Assembly: GCA_050292235.1 (NCBI GenBank)
Contig: JBNKLG010000018.1
Span: 1 to 38,751 of the forward strand
DNA: 38,751 nt
Direction of reading: 5' to 3'
DNA from: JBNKLG01 sp050292235
GTDB taxonomy: Bacteria; Pseudomonadota; Gammaproteobacteria; Chromatiales; Chromatiaceae
The notes beneath the pieces were generated by a model. It was not told where the DNA came from. It made no database searches and saw only the letters and a program-made list of their open reading frames with translations. The translations under genes and the position numbers were made by a program. Shown piece by piece: positions 16,625-24,482 of this stretch (positions within the stretch are counted from its first letter, which is position 1; the number at the start of each line of letters is the position of its first letter).

Positions 16625-17866
16625 TCAGTCCAGCACATGGCTGACCAGACCATCGGCCAGCTTGGGCTCGAACCAGGTGGATTTGGGCGGCATCACCTCA
16701 CCCGCATCGGCCACCGCCATCAGATCTTCCATGGCCGTGGGATAGAGGGAGAAGGCCAGACGCATCTCGCCCGTATTCACCCGATGGGCAAGCCCTTTCA
16801 GACCCCGGATACCACCGACAAAATCGATGCGATCATCCCGCCGGGGGTCGCTGATGCCCAGGATGGGGTCGATGAGGTTATTGGCCAGCAGGCTCACATC
16901 CAGCCGCCCCACCGGGTCATCACTCGGGATCAGCTCAGGCCGCAGTGTCAACTGATACCAGCAGCCATCGAGATACATGCCGTAGGTGGCCGGTTGTTCC
17001 GGTTTGACCGGCGCCCCGCTGGGAATCACTTGAAAACGCTCCGCCACCCGATCGAGAAACGCCTCCGGCTCCAGACCATTGAGATCGCGCACCACCCGGT
17101 TGTAGTCCAGGATTTGCATCTGATCGTGAGGGAAGATGACGCTCAGAAAATAGTTATAGGATTCATCCCCCGAGTGACCGGCATTGGCCGCCTGCCGGGC
17201 CGCGGCCACCCGTGAAGCAGCAGCGGAACGATGGTGACCATCAGCCACATAGAGGGCTGGCATGGCATCGAAGGCCGCCGTCAGCGAGGCGACCTGGGCC
17301 TCGTCCTGCAACACCCACAGCTCATGGCGCACCCCATCCTCGGCAGTGACATCCACCTCTGGATCACGGGCACTGGTCTCGGCCAGAATCTGATTGACCT
17401 GGGCGTGGCTGGGATAGACCAGAAATACCGGACCGGTCTGGGCATTGAGGGCATCGACCTGACGCACCCGGTCATCCTCTTTGTTGGGCCGGGTGAATTC
17501 ATGTTTTTTGATGCGATTTTCGTCGTAGGCCTCCACCGAGGCAGCAGCTACCAGACCGGTCTGCTGATGCTCATTCATGGTCAGGCGATAGACGTAATAG
17601 GCAACGCGATCATCGCGCACCAGCACCCCGGCCTCAATCTGCTGTTGCAGGTTCTCCGCCGCCTTGGCATAGACTTCGGGAGCGTAGGGATCGGTGCCCT
17701 GAGGCAGATCCACCTCGGGCCGGGAGATATGCAGAAAGCTCCAGGGCCGATCCTTGACCATGGCGCGCGCCTCAGCGGCGTTCATCACGTCATAGGGGGG
17801 TGCGGCCACATCGGCTGCCCGGCCCGGCGCAGGGCGCAGTCCGGTAAAGGGTAGGATCAAAGGCAT
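16625..17866 (-). CDS. DUF1015 family protein
   Basis: A 413-residue soluble protein of the DUF1015 family. The N-terminus PFTGLRPAPGRAADVAAPPYDVM and the internal LYVADGHHRSAAASRVAAAR are family signatures; the DGHHR motif resembles ParB/sulfiredoxin-type nucleotide-binding segments, and some relatives have been linked to serine kinase-like activity, but function here is not established. AAGGA lies 8 bases before the ATG. It lies 18 bases after iscX and 27 before relA, so it is probably co-transcribed with both; no functional link to iron-sulfur assembly is implied by sequence. Confidence 0.85.
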   Translation of the reverse strand: MPLILPFTGLRPAPGRAADVAAPPYDVMNAAEARAMVKDRPWSFLHISRPEVDLPQGTDPYAPEVYAKAAENLQQQIEAGVLVRDDRVAYYVYRLTMNEHQQTGLVAAASVEAYDENRIKKHEFTRPNKEDDRVRQVDALNAQTGPVFLVYPSHAQVNQILAETSARDPEVDVTAEDGVRHELWVLQDEAQVASLTAAFDAMPALYVADGHHRSAAASRVAAARQAANAGHSGDESYNYFLSVIFPHDQMQILDYNRVVRDLNGLEPEAFLDRVAERFQVIPSGAPVKPEQPATYGMYLDGCWYQLTLRPELIPSDDPVGRLDVSLLANNLIDPILGISDPRRDDRIDFVGGIRGLKGLAHRVNTGEMRLAFSLYPTAMEDLMAVADAGEVMPPKSTWFEPKLADGLVSHVLD

Positions 17867-17884
17867 CGTTTTTCCTTTATGGAT

Positions 17885-18085
17885 TTAATCGTGTTCGTCT
17901 ATCCAGGCCATCTGGATGGCTTCGAGAATCTTTTCACCGGAGTGCGCCGGATCGTCATCAAACCCGGGCAGAGCCAGTACCCAGGCACGCAGATCGACAA
18001 AGTTGACCTGGCTGGGATTCTGATCAGGATGCGCCTCATCCAGGGCGATGGCGATCTCCAGGGTATCGGTCCAGCGCAAACCCAT
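17885..18085 (-). CDS. iscX: Iron-sulfur assembly adaptor IscX
   Basis: A 66-residue acidic protein that binds IscS and iron and modulates cluster assembly. The family pattern is complete: LRWTDTLEIAIALDEAHPD, VNFVDLRAWVLALPGF and the C-terminal ILEAIQMAWIDE. The start at 18085 is chosen because GAGGGG lies 7 bases upstream and the product matches E. coli IscX (66 residues); the longer frame adds 16 unrelated residues. One base separates it from the fdx stop. It closes the isc operon. Confidence 0.95.
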   Translation of the reverse strand: MGLRWTDTLEIAIALDEAHPDQNPSQVNFVDLRAWVLALPGFDDDPAHSGEKILEAIQMAWIDEHD

Positions 18086-18086
18086 C

Positions 18087-18425
18087 TCAGTGCCCCTCGG
18101 AGACCATATTGATGTTGTACTTGGGAATTTCAATCACCAGATCGACCTCCCCCACCCGCGCCTGACAACTGAGGCGGGATTCCGGCTCCAGCCCCCAGGC
18201 CTTGTCCAGCAGATCATCTTCCTCCTCCTCAGAGGCGATCAGGGAATCGAACCCCTCGCGCACAATAACGTGACAGGTGGTGCAGGCGCAGGATTTTTCG
18301 CAGGCGTGTTCCAGGGGGATGCCCTGATTAAGAATGGCATCGATCAGGGAGTCGCCGGGCGTCACCTCAAAGACAGCGCCTTCGGGGCAGAGCTCTTCGT
18401 GGGGCAGGATAATGATCCGTGGCAT
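18087..18425 (-). CDS. fdx: [2Fe-2S] ferredoxin of the isc system
   Basis: A 112-residue adrenodoxin-type ferredoxin that supplies electrons for cluster assembly on IscU. The cluster ligands are Cys42, Cys48, Cys51 and Cys87, with an additional Cys46 as in other isc ferredoxins (CEKSCACTTC). An acidic insert EEEEDD near residue 66-71 is the usual partner-binding surface. GGGAGAG precedes the ATG, 2 bases after the hscA stop. Confidence 0.97.
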   Translation of the reverse strand: MPRIIILPHEELCPEGAVFEVTPGDSLIDAILNQGIPLEHACEKSCACTTCHVIVREGFDSLIASEEEEDDLLDKAWGLEPESRLSCQARVGEVDLVIEIPKYNINMVSEGH

Positions 18426-18427
18426 GA

Positions 18428-20302
18428 CTACTCTCCCTCAAAATCTTGGATGGCCTTACCCGCCATGGCCTGACGCACACTCTGGTTCATGCGTCGCTCC
18501 ACATAAAATTCGCAGCGTTTTTCCAGGGCATCCCGCGCTGCTTTCAGGGCCACGGCATCGGGTACATTGAGCGCGGCCTGAAGCAGCTGCAGAGCAGTAT
18601 CGATCTGCGCCTGCTCCTCCACAGTCAGCAGGGTTTCACTATCCTGTCGCAGGGCTGCTCGCAGGGCCTCCAGCACCCGCCGGGCCTCCACCTGCTCCTC
18701 CCGCAGACGGCGCTCGTCCATGTCGGATTCGGCATGGGCGAAGGAGTCCTTGAGCATGGTCTCCACCTCGGCATCGGTCAGGCCGTAGGAGGGCTTCACC
18801 TCGACCTTGGCCTGGACGCCGCTGGTCTCTTCTGAGGCGGTGACGCTCAGCAGGCCATCGGCATCCACCGCAAAGGTCACCCGAATCCGGGCCGCACCGG
18901 CCACCATGGGCGGGATGCCGCGCAGCTCAAATCGGGCCAGAGAGCGACAATCACTCACCAGATCGCGCTCACCCTGCACTACCTGCACCGCCAAAGCAGT
19001 CTGACCATCTTTGAAGGTGGTGAACTCCTGGGCGCGCACCACCGGGATGGTGGTGTTGCGGGCGATAATGCGCTCAACCAGCCCGCCCATGGTCTCGATA
19101 CCCAGTGACAGGGGCAGTACATCCAGCAGCAGCATCTCCTCATCGGGCTTGTTCCCCACCAGAATATCAGCCTGGATGGCCGCGCCGATGGCCACCACCC
19201 GATCCGGGTCGATATCGGTCAGAGGTTCCGCCTGAAACAGCTCTCCCACCCGTTCCCGCACCCGTGGCACGCGGGTTGAGCCACCTACCATGACCACATC
19301 CTTCACCTCGGTAACGCCGATGCCAGCATCCCGCAACGCCCGGCGGCAAGCGCTCAGGGTCTTGCTGATGAGGGGATCGATGAGGGCGTTAAATTGCTCG
19401 CGGCTCACCTCAGTAGTCCAGATGCCCCCATCAGCCAGGGCCAGCTCCGCTATCGCAATCTCGCTGGCACTGAGTTCGGTTTTGATCCGATTGGCCTGAC
19501 CCAGCAACTGGCGCTGCATGGCGGGATCAAGATCAGCATCCAACCCAGCCTGCTCCAGCAGCCACTGGGCCAGGGCATGGTCAAAATCATCCCCACCCAG
19601 GGCCGAGTCGCCACCGGTGGACATGACCTCAAACAGCCCCTTGTGCAGACGCAAAATAGAGATATCAAAAGTACCGCCGCCCAGATCGTAAATAGCATGT
19701 ACCCCTTCGGGCTGGCGATCCAGTCCATAGGCCAGAGCCGCCGCCGTGGGTTCGTTGAGCAGGCGCAACACCTTGAGACCGGCCAGCCGGGCAGCATCTT
19801 TGGTCGCCTGGCGCTGGGCATCGTCGAAATAGGCGGGCACGGTCACCACGACCCCACTGAGCTCCCCCCCCAGGCTGGCCTCCGCCCGCCGGGAGAGAAT
19901 CTTGAGAATTTCGGCAGAGACTTCCACCGCTGTCACCAACTGGTTCCCCGCCCGAATACGAGGCACAGAGCCCTTCAGATCAAAGTCATTGGGCAGCTGA
20001 CCGCCCAGGGTCTTGAGATCGCTGACCCCCCGACCCATCAGCCGTTTCACCGATTGGATGGTGTTGAGGGGGTCCTGTTGCAGCATGGCCCTGGCCGCCT
20101 GGCCGACGATCACCTCACTGCCCTGATAGCGCACCACCGATGGCAGCAAGTGCTGACCTTCGGCATCCGCCAGGGTATCAGCCTGCCCACTGCGCACGCT
20201 GGCCACCAGGGAGTTGGTGGTCCCCAGATCGATACCGGCTGCCAGCCGGTGTTGATGGGGAGCCGCGGACTGGCCCGGCTCGGCGATCTGCAATAGGGCC
20301 AT
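18428..20302 (-). CDS. hscA: Hsp70-type chaperone HscA
   Basis: A 624-residue specialised Hsp70 that, with HscB, binds the LPPVK loop of IscU and drives cluster release. The nucleotide-binding domain shows AGIDLGTTNSLVA, IYDLGGGTFDISIL and VVMVGGSTRVPRVRE; the substrate-binding domain (from about residue 395) includes LPLSLGIETMGGLVERII, and the C-terminal lid is helical. Length is near E. coli HscA (616). The ATG is preceded by AGAGA only, a weak site. A 51-base gap separates it from hscB. Confidence 0.96.
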   Translation of the reverse strand: MALLQIAEPGQSAAPHQHRLAAGIDLGTTNSLVASVRSGQADTLADAEGQHLLPSVVRYQGSEVIVGQAARAMLQQDPLNTIQSVKRLMGRGVSDLKTLGGQLPNDFDLKGSVPRIRAGNQLVTAVEVSAEILKILSRRAEASLGGELSGVVVTVPAYFDDAQRQATKDAARLAGLKVLRLLNEPTAAALAYGLDRQPEGVHAIYDLGGGTFDISILRLHKGLFEVMSTGGDSALGGDDFDHALAQWLLEQAGLDADLDPAMQRQLLGQANRIKTELSASEIAIAELALADGGIWTTEVSREQFNALIDPLISKTLSACRRALRDAGIGVTEVKDVVMVGGSTRVPRVRERVGELFQAEPLTDIDPDRVVAIGAAIQADILVGNKPDEEMLLLDVLPLSLGIETMGGLVERIIARNTTIPVVRAQEFTTFKDGQTALAVQVVQGERDLVSDCRSLARFELRGIPPMVAGAARIRVTFAVDADGLLSVTASEETSGVQAKVEVKPSYGLTDAEVETMLKDSFAHAESDMDERRLREEQVEARRVLEALRAALRQDSETLLTVEEQAQIDTALQLLQAALNVPDAVALKAARDALEKRCEFYVERRMNQSVRQAMAGKAIQDFEGE

Positions 20303-20353
20303 AGGATCTCTTTAGTATTGAATCGTTGACATTGGGCCGCCTAGTGTAACCGC

Positions 20354-20893
20354 TCAGCCATCCAGTGCCATCTCTTGCTGCTCGATCTCAAACAGCAGCC
20401 TGTTCAAAAACTGGAGCTTGCGCACGTTCTCCCGCACCACCGCTAGGTGATCGTCCGTGGGCGAGGAGAAAGCATTCGCCATCTCCGCCACCAGACCATC
20501 AACCTGCTGCTGGATGTGGGTTCGGAGCCTATCCAGGGCAGTAAAGGGATCGGGCTGATCCCGCACCTCCTCCAGGGTCTCGCGCATCTCCATCTGGGCC
20601 ATCAAGAAGGCGCCATCATGGGTCGCCTCGCCCCGCTCGTCCATCTCGACACCATGCAGAGAGAGCAGGTAACGTGCCCGCAGCATGGGGCTTTTCAGCA
20701 CCTCGTAGGCCTCATTGACCCGGGCCGTCAATTGGGCTGCATAGCGCCGCTCGGCATCGCTGGCAGTGGCAAAACGATCTGGATGGACACTGCGCTGCAA
20801 TTCACGATAGCGTGCCGCAAGATCTGCCATATCCAGGGAAAACCCCTGGGCGATAGCGAAAAGATCAAAAAAATTGCTGTTGAGATCGGCCAT
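20354..20893 (-). CDS. hscB: J-domain co-chaperone HscB
   Basis: A 179-residue J-protein that recruits IscU to HscA and stimulates its ATPase. The HPD motif is at residues 37-39 (SVHPDRF), in a J-domain at about 1-75; the C-terminal three-helix IscU-binding domain follows. The start codon is preceded by a T/A-rich tract with no ribosome binding site, directly after a terminator-like palindrome (20903-20920), which is unusual for a gene expected to be co-expressed with iscA. Confidence 0.95.
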   Translation of the reverse strand: MADLNSNFFDLFAIAQGFSLDMADLAARYRELQRSVHPDRFATASDAERRYAAQLTARVNEAYEVLKSPMLRARYLLSLHGVEMDERGEATHDGAFLMAQMEMRETLEEVRDQPDPFTALDRLRTHIQQQVDGLVAEMANAFSSPTDDHLAVVRENVRKLQFLNRLLFEIEQQEMALDG

Positions 20894-20920
20894 AAAAATA
20901 AAAACGGGCCTAGGCCCGTT
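20894..20920 (-). terminator. Terminator-like palindrome between iscA and hscB
   Basis: A perfect 18-base palindrome (AACGGGCCTAGGCCCGTT, 20903-20920) is followed on the coding strand by TTTATTTTT running straight into the hscB ATG. It has the form of an intrinsic terminator or attenuator: a GC-rich stem then a T-tract. It starts 23 bases after the iscA stop. It could reduce transcription of hscB-hscA-fdx-iscX relative to iscRSUA, or act as an RNA-processing site. The tight centre means the real loop would open two or more pairs. Confidence 0.65.
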
Positions 20921-20943
20921 GCGAACCAGAAACCATCAAAACC

Positions 20944-21267
20944 TCAAACCTGGAAGCTCTCGCCACAACCACAGGCCGTTTTGACATTGGGATTGTTGAA
21001 TTTAAAACCTTCGTTGAGGCCCTCCTTGACGAAATCCACTTCGGTACCATCCAGATAGACCAGGCTTTTAGGGTCAATAACCAGGGTGATGCCCTTATCT
21101 TCGAAGGTCTGATCTTCAGGGTTGGTTTCATCGGCAAATTCCAACACGTAGGCCAGACCGGAACAGCCTGAGGTTTTTACCCCCAGGCGCAGGCCTACGC
21201 CAGAGCCACGATTGTTCAGATACTTGCTGACATGGGCCGCAGCCGCTTCCGTCAGGGTAATCCCCAT
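20944..21267 (-). CDS. iscA: A-type iron-sulfur carrier IscA
   Basis: A 107-residue A-type carrier that receives clusters from IscU and passes them to apo-proteins. The three ligand cysteines are at 35 (SGCSG), 99 and 101 (CGCGESF), exactly as in E. coli IscA. The start at 21267 is set by the family N-terminus (MGITLTEAAA) and GGGGGA upstream, 5 bases after iscU; a longer frame reads into iscU in another phase and is spurious. Confidence 0.97.
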   Translation of the reverse strand: MGITLTEAAAAHVSKYLNNRGSGVGLRLGVKTSGCSGLAYVLEFADETNPEDQTFEDKGITLVIDPKSLVYLDGTEVDFVKEGLNEGFKFNNPNVKTACGCGESFQV

Positions 21268-21272
21268 CTCGC

Positions 21273-21656
21273 TCAATCCCCCTGCTTCTGCTGATAATCG
21301 GAAATGGCGGCACGAATGGCATCTTCTGCCAAGACCGAGCAATGCACCTTGACCGGCGGCAAAGCCAGCTCCTCGGCAATATCGGTGTTTTTGATTTCCA
21401 TCGCCTGATCCAGGGTTTTGCCCTTGACCCACTCGGTGAGCAGGGAACTGGAGGCGATGGCGGAGCCGCAGCCGTAAGTCTTGAACTTGGCGTCTTCAAT
21501 CACGCCCTCATCGCTGACTTGAATCTGCAGGCGCATCACATCGCCGCAGGCGGGTGCGCCCACCATGCCGGTGCCGACCTTTTTGTCATCGGTGTTCAGT
21601 TTGCCCACGTTTCGTGGGTGTTCGTAATGGTCTAAAACCTTATCGCTGTATGCCAT
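21273..21656 (-). CDS. iscU: Iron-sulfur scaffold IscU
   Basis: A 127-residue scaffold on which [2Fe-2S] clusters are built. Ligand cysteines are Cys37, Cys63 and Cys106, with Asp39 next to the first (ACGDVM). The HscA recognition loop LPPVK is at 99-103. GAGGTAG lies upstream of the ATG, 27 bases after iscS. Confidence 0.98.
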   Translation of the reverse strand: MAYSDKVLDHYEHPRNVGKLNTDDKKVGTGMVGAPACGDVMRLQIQVSDEGVIEDAKFKTYGCGSAIASSSLLTEWVKGKTLDQAMEIKNTDIAEELALPPVKVHCSVLAEDAIRAAISDYQQKQGD

Positions 21657-21683
21657 GACTGCTACCTCGCATACCTGATGAAA

Positions 21684-22898
21684 TTAATGGGCTTGCCACT
21701 GCACCGACTTGAGATCGATGCCGTCTTGATACATATCCCAGAGGGGTGATAGCTCGCGCAACCGATCAATCTGGGCGCAAACACTGTCGATGGCGAAATC
21801 CACCTCCTCTTCGGTGGTAAAGCGGCCCAGACTGAAGCGGATAGAGCTGTGGGCCAGCTCATCCTCACGCCCCAGGGCACGCAGCACATAGCTGGGTTCC
21901 AGGCTGGCAGAGGTGCAGGCGCTGCCGGATGAGACCGCCAGATTCTTGATCGCCATGATGAGGCTCTCCCCTTCCACGAAAGCAAAGCTGACGTTAAGAT
22001 TACCCGCCACCCGATGATCCATATCACCGTTCAGATAGACCGCCTCCAGATCTTTGAACCCGTACCAGAGTCGATTGCGCAGGGCCAGAATGCGGCGATT
22101 GTCGGTCTCCATCTCCGCCTTCGCCAAACGGAAGGCTTCGCCCATACCAACGATCTGATGAGTTGGCAGGGTGCCTGAGCGCATACCACGCTCATGGCCA
22201 CCACCGTGGATCTGAGCCTCCAATCGCGCCCTGGGCTTGCGCCGCACATAGAGGGCACCAATGCCCTTGGGGCCGTAGCATTTGTGGGCGGAGAAAGACA
22301 TGAAATCCACGTTGAGCTGAGCCAGATCGATGGGTACTTTACCCGCCGACTGGGCGGCATCCACATGGAACATCACCTTATGCTCACGGCAGATGTCACC
22401 CAGAGCGGCAATATCCTGGATGACACCAATCTCGTTATTAACGTGCATGATAGACGCCAGAATGGTGTCTTCTCGCAGAGCAGCGCGAAACTTGGCCAGA
22501 TCGATCAGCCCATTGGGCTCGGGCTCGAGATAGGTCACTTCGAAACCTTCTCGTTCCAACTGGCGGCAGGTATCCAGCACCGCCTTGTGCTCGGTCTTGC
22601 AAGTAATCAGATGGCGTCCCTGTTTCTGATAGAAATGGGCCGCACCCTTGATGGCCAGATTGTCGGATTCGGTCGCACCGCTGGTCCAGATGATCTCTTT
22701 GACATCGGCATTGACCAGAGCGGCCACCTGCTGACGTGCCTCTTCGATCAGCGACTCCGCCTTCCAGCCAAAGCTATGAGAGCGCGAGGCTGCATTGCCA
22801 AAATCCCCATCCAGGGTTAGGCAGGCGCACATCTTCTCCGCCACCCGGGGATCGACCGGGGTGGTCGCGGCATAATCGAGATAGACAGGTCGCTTCAT
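21684..22898 (-). CDS. iscS: Cysteine desulfurase IscS
   Basis: A 404-residue PLP enzyme that takes sulfur from cysteine for clusters, tRNA thiolation and cofactors. Lys206 (SFSAHKCYG) carries PLP and Cys328 (SSGSACTSASLEP) is the persulfide residue; numbering equals that of E. coli IscS. The N-terminal PVYLDYAATTPVDPRVAEKM is typical. The ATG overlaps the iscR stop (ATGA) and has no strong ribosome binding site, so translation is probably coupled to iscR. Confidence 0.98.
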   Translation of the reverse strand: MKRPVYLDYAATTPVDPRVAEKMCACLTLDGDFGNAASRSHSFGWKAESLIEEARQQVAALVNADVKEIIWTSGATESDNLAIKGAAHFYQKQGRHLITCKTEHKAVLDTCRQLEREGFEVTYLEPEPNGLIDLAKFRAALREDTILASIMHVNNEIGVIQDIAALGDICREHKVMFHVDAAQSAGKVPIDLAQLNVDFMSFSAHKCYGPKGIGALYVRRKPRARLEAQIHGGGHERGMRSGTLPTHQIVGMGEAFRLAKAEMETDNRRILALRNRLWYGFKDLEAVYLNGDMDHRVAGNLNVSFAFVEGESLIMAIKNLAVSSGSACTSASLEPSYVLRALGREDELAHSSIRFSLGRFTTEEEVDFAIDSVCAQIDRLRELSPLWDMYQDGIDLKSVQWQAH

Positions 22899-23383
22899 GA
22901 TGCCAACTGATTGAGGCCAATCTTGATGTTGTCTGCAGAACCCTGCCCCTCATGGATCTGACGTTGGGCCACCTCCTGCACACCTTTGCGATTCATGAGG
23001 TCTTGCAGGCTGATGCCATCGAGATAGGTGTAGATACGGTCACTGAGATCCTGCCACAGATCGTGGGTCAAACAACGATCATTGCCCTGACAGTTATGGG
23101 CCCCACCACAACGGGTTGTGTCTACGCTCTCATCCACTGCGGAGATCACCTCGGCCACAAAGATCTTTGAGGCCTCTCGCCCCAGGCTATAACCGCCACC
23201 TGGCCCACGCACACTGGAAACCAGGGTGCGCCTGCGCAAACGAGAGAAAAGTTGCTCCAGATAGGAGAGCGAAATCCCCTGTCGCTGTGCAATGTCAGCC
23301 AGCGTTATGGGCCCCTGACCTTTGTGCAGCGCCAGATCCAGCATCGCAGTGACTGCGTACCGCCCTTTGGTGGTCAGTCTCAC
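22895..23383 (-). CDS. iscR: Iron-sulfur sensing regulator IscR
   Basis: A 162-residue Rrf2-family winged-helix regulator that represses isc when it carries a [2Fe-2S] cluster. Cluster ligands Cys92, Cys98, Cys104 and His107 are all present at the E. coli positions. DNA-binding helix region about 25-60 (LADIAQRQGISLSYLEQLFSRLRR). Translation starts at GTG 23383, needed for the MRLTTKGRYAVTAMLDLA N-terminus, with GGGGAG 9 bases upstream. It most likely autoregulates from the promoter at 23421-23449. Confidence 0.97.
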   Translation of the reverse strand: MRLTTKGRYAVTAMLDLALHKGQGPITLADIAQRQGISLSYLEQLFSRLRRRTLVSSVRGPGGGYSLGREASKIFVAEVISAVDESVDTTRCGGAHNCQGNDRCLTHDLWQDLSDRIYTYLDGISLQDLMNRKGVQEVAQRQIHEGQGSADNIKIGLNQLAS

Positions 23384-23420
23384 TTTTCACACTCCCCAGA
23401 GGAACTCAAACATGGTAGGA

Positions 23421-23449
23421 ACTATACAATGACCAACAAAAATGGTCAA
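23421..23449 (-). promoter_or_regulatory. isc operon promoter with overlapping dyad
   Basis: On the minus strand TTGACC (23449-23444) and TATAGT (23426-23421) are 17 bases apart, a strong sigma70 match, giving a leader of about 30 bases before the iscR GTG. A dyad TGACCA-N7-TGGTCA (23430-23448) covers the -35 and spacer. It is a good place for IscR autorepression, but the half-site spacing differs from the E. coli type 1 site, so the binding protein is inferred. Confidence 0.75.
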
Positions 23450-23478
23450 CTTTGTCCCCTGGGATTTCATAGGGTTTC

Positions 23479-24273
23479 TCAACCCTCAAAACCTTCCTCC
23501 CGCGCTCGTTTCTGCAGCTCCTCCCCAGTAGAGTGGATTTCACAGGAGGTCAGATCCGGCAGATCCATCTCCTCATCGTAGGCCCCCATGGCCTTGAGGG
23601 TCTGACACATGGATTGCATGCGCTTATCCACCACATGAATATGGTCCAGCATACAGTTGATGGCGTGGGCCACAGGGTCTGGCGCATCCGCCGTCACCCC
23701 ATAGGCATCAAAGCCCATCTTTTCCGCAATCACTTTTCGATGCGAAGTGTCCTTGTTCTCATCCCGCTGAATCAAACGCCCCGGCACTCCTACCACCGTT
23801 GCCTTATCGGGCACAGGCTTAATCACCACAGAGTTGGATCCAATTCTGGCCCCGTTGCCAATCAAAATCGGCCCCAGCACCTTAGCGCCAGCCCCCACCA
23901 CCACATCATTGCCCAGGGTCGGATGGCGCTTGCCCTTTTCCCAACTGGTTCCTCCCAGAGTCACGCCATGATAGAGAGTGCAATCATCGCCAATGATCGC
24001 TGTCTCCCCAATCACCACCCCCATGCCGTGATCGATAAAAAAGCGACGACCGATACTGGCACCGGGGTGAATCTCGATGCCGGTCAGCCACCGGGCCATA
24101 TGGGCATTCATCCGTGCCAGCCAAAACCAGTGATGCTGCCACAACCAATGGGAGAGCCGATGACCCAACAAGGCGTGCAAACCAGGATAGGCCGTCAGCA
24201 CCTCAAACCAGGAACGCGCCGCCGGATCGCGCTCAAACACGCAGCGAATGTCTTCTTTCAGTCGTTGAAACAT
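23479..24273 (-). CDS. cysE: Serine O-acetyltransferase
   Basis: A 264-residue hexapeptide-repeat acyltransferase that makes O-acetylserine for cysteine synthesis. An N-terminal helical part (1-62) precedes the left-handed beta-helix (IHPGASIG, GVVIGETAIIGDD, VVVGAGAKVLGPI). Catalytic His82 (FIDHGMGVVIGET) and His117 (GKRHPTLG) match the family. The C-terminal extension of about 80 residues, ending with charged coil, is longer than in plain SATs. The gene lies just upstream of iscR in the same direction, an arrangement that couples cysteine supply to IscS. Its 3' end is 30 bases from the isc -35 element, so cysE transcripts may read into isc. Confidence 0.93.
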   Translation of the reverse strand: MFQRLKEDIRCVFERDPAARSWFEVLTAYPGLHALLGHRLSHWLWQHHWFWLARMNAHMARWLTGIEIHPGASIGRRFFIDHGMGVVIGETAIIGDDCTLYHGVTLGGTSWEKGKRHPTLGNDVVVGAGAKVLGPILIGNGARIGSNSVVIKPVPDKATVVGVPGRLIQRDENKDTSHRKVIAEKMGFDAYGVTADAPDPVAHAINCMLDHIHVVDKRMQSMCQTLKAMGAYDEEMDLPDLTSCEIHSTGEELQKRAREEGFEG

Positions 24274-24379
24274 CGTTGCCTTCTGAAAATCTTTGCGAAA
24301 CCCGATTGGAAACCACCCGACCTATCCAGCACCAGGGGAATGGCCGACCATTATCCATCATCCCATACAGATTACTATG

Positions 24380-24400
24380 TCTTTGGGACTGCCCCAAAGA
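24380..24400. repeat. Hairpin in the cysE upstream region
   Basis: TCTTTGGG (24380-24387) and CCCAAAGA (24393-24400) form a perfect 8-bp stem with a 5-base loop. No T-tract follows on either strand. It lies in the 209 bases between the kinase stop and the cysE start, about 107 bases before the cysE ATG; it could be an operator or a weak terminator for the kinase gene. No other structure was recognised in this gap. Confidence 0.4.
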
Positions 24401-24482
24401 CAACAACTTTGGCCAATCCTCACTGCCGTAAGCCCTGGCAGTTCCCACTGAGGTTGCATTGGGAAAAAACCTGTAGTGCCCA

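Noticed and set aside
19394..20296. 300-codon open frame on the plus strand
   Set aside because: Opposite hscA, whose Hsp70 motifs are unmistakable; no start signal.
21268..21432. N-terminal extension of IscA
   Set aside because: Reads iscU in the wrong frame; the family start is at 21267.
24233..24448. 71-codon open frame upstream of cysE
   Set aside because: No ribosome binding site, overlaps the cysE start and has no recognisable content.
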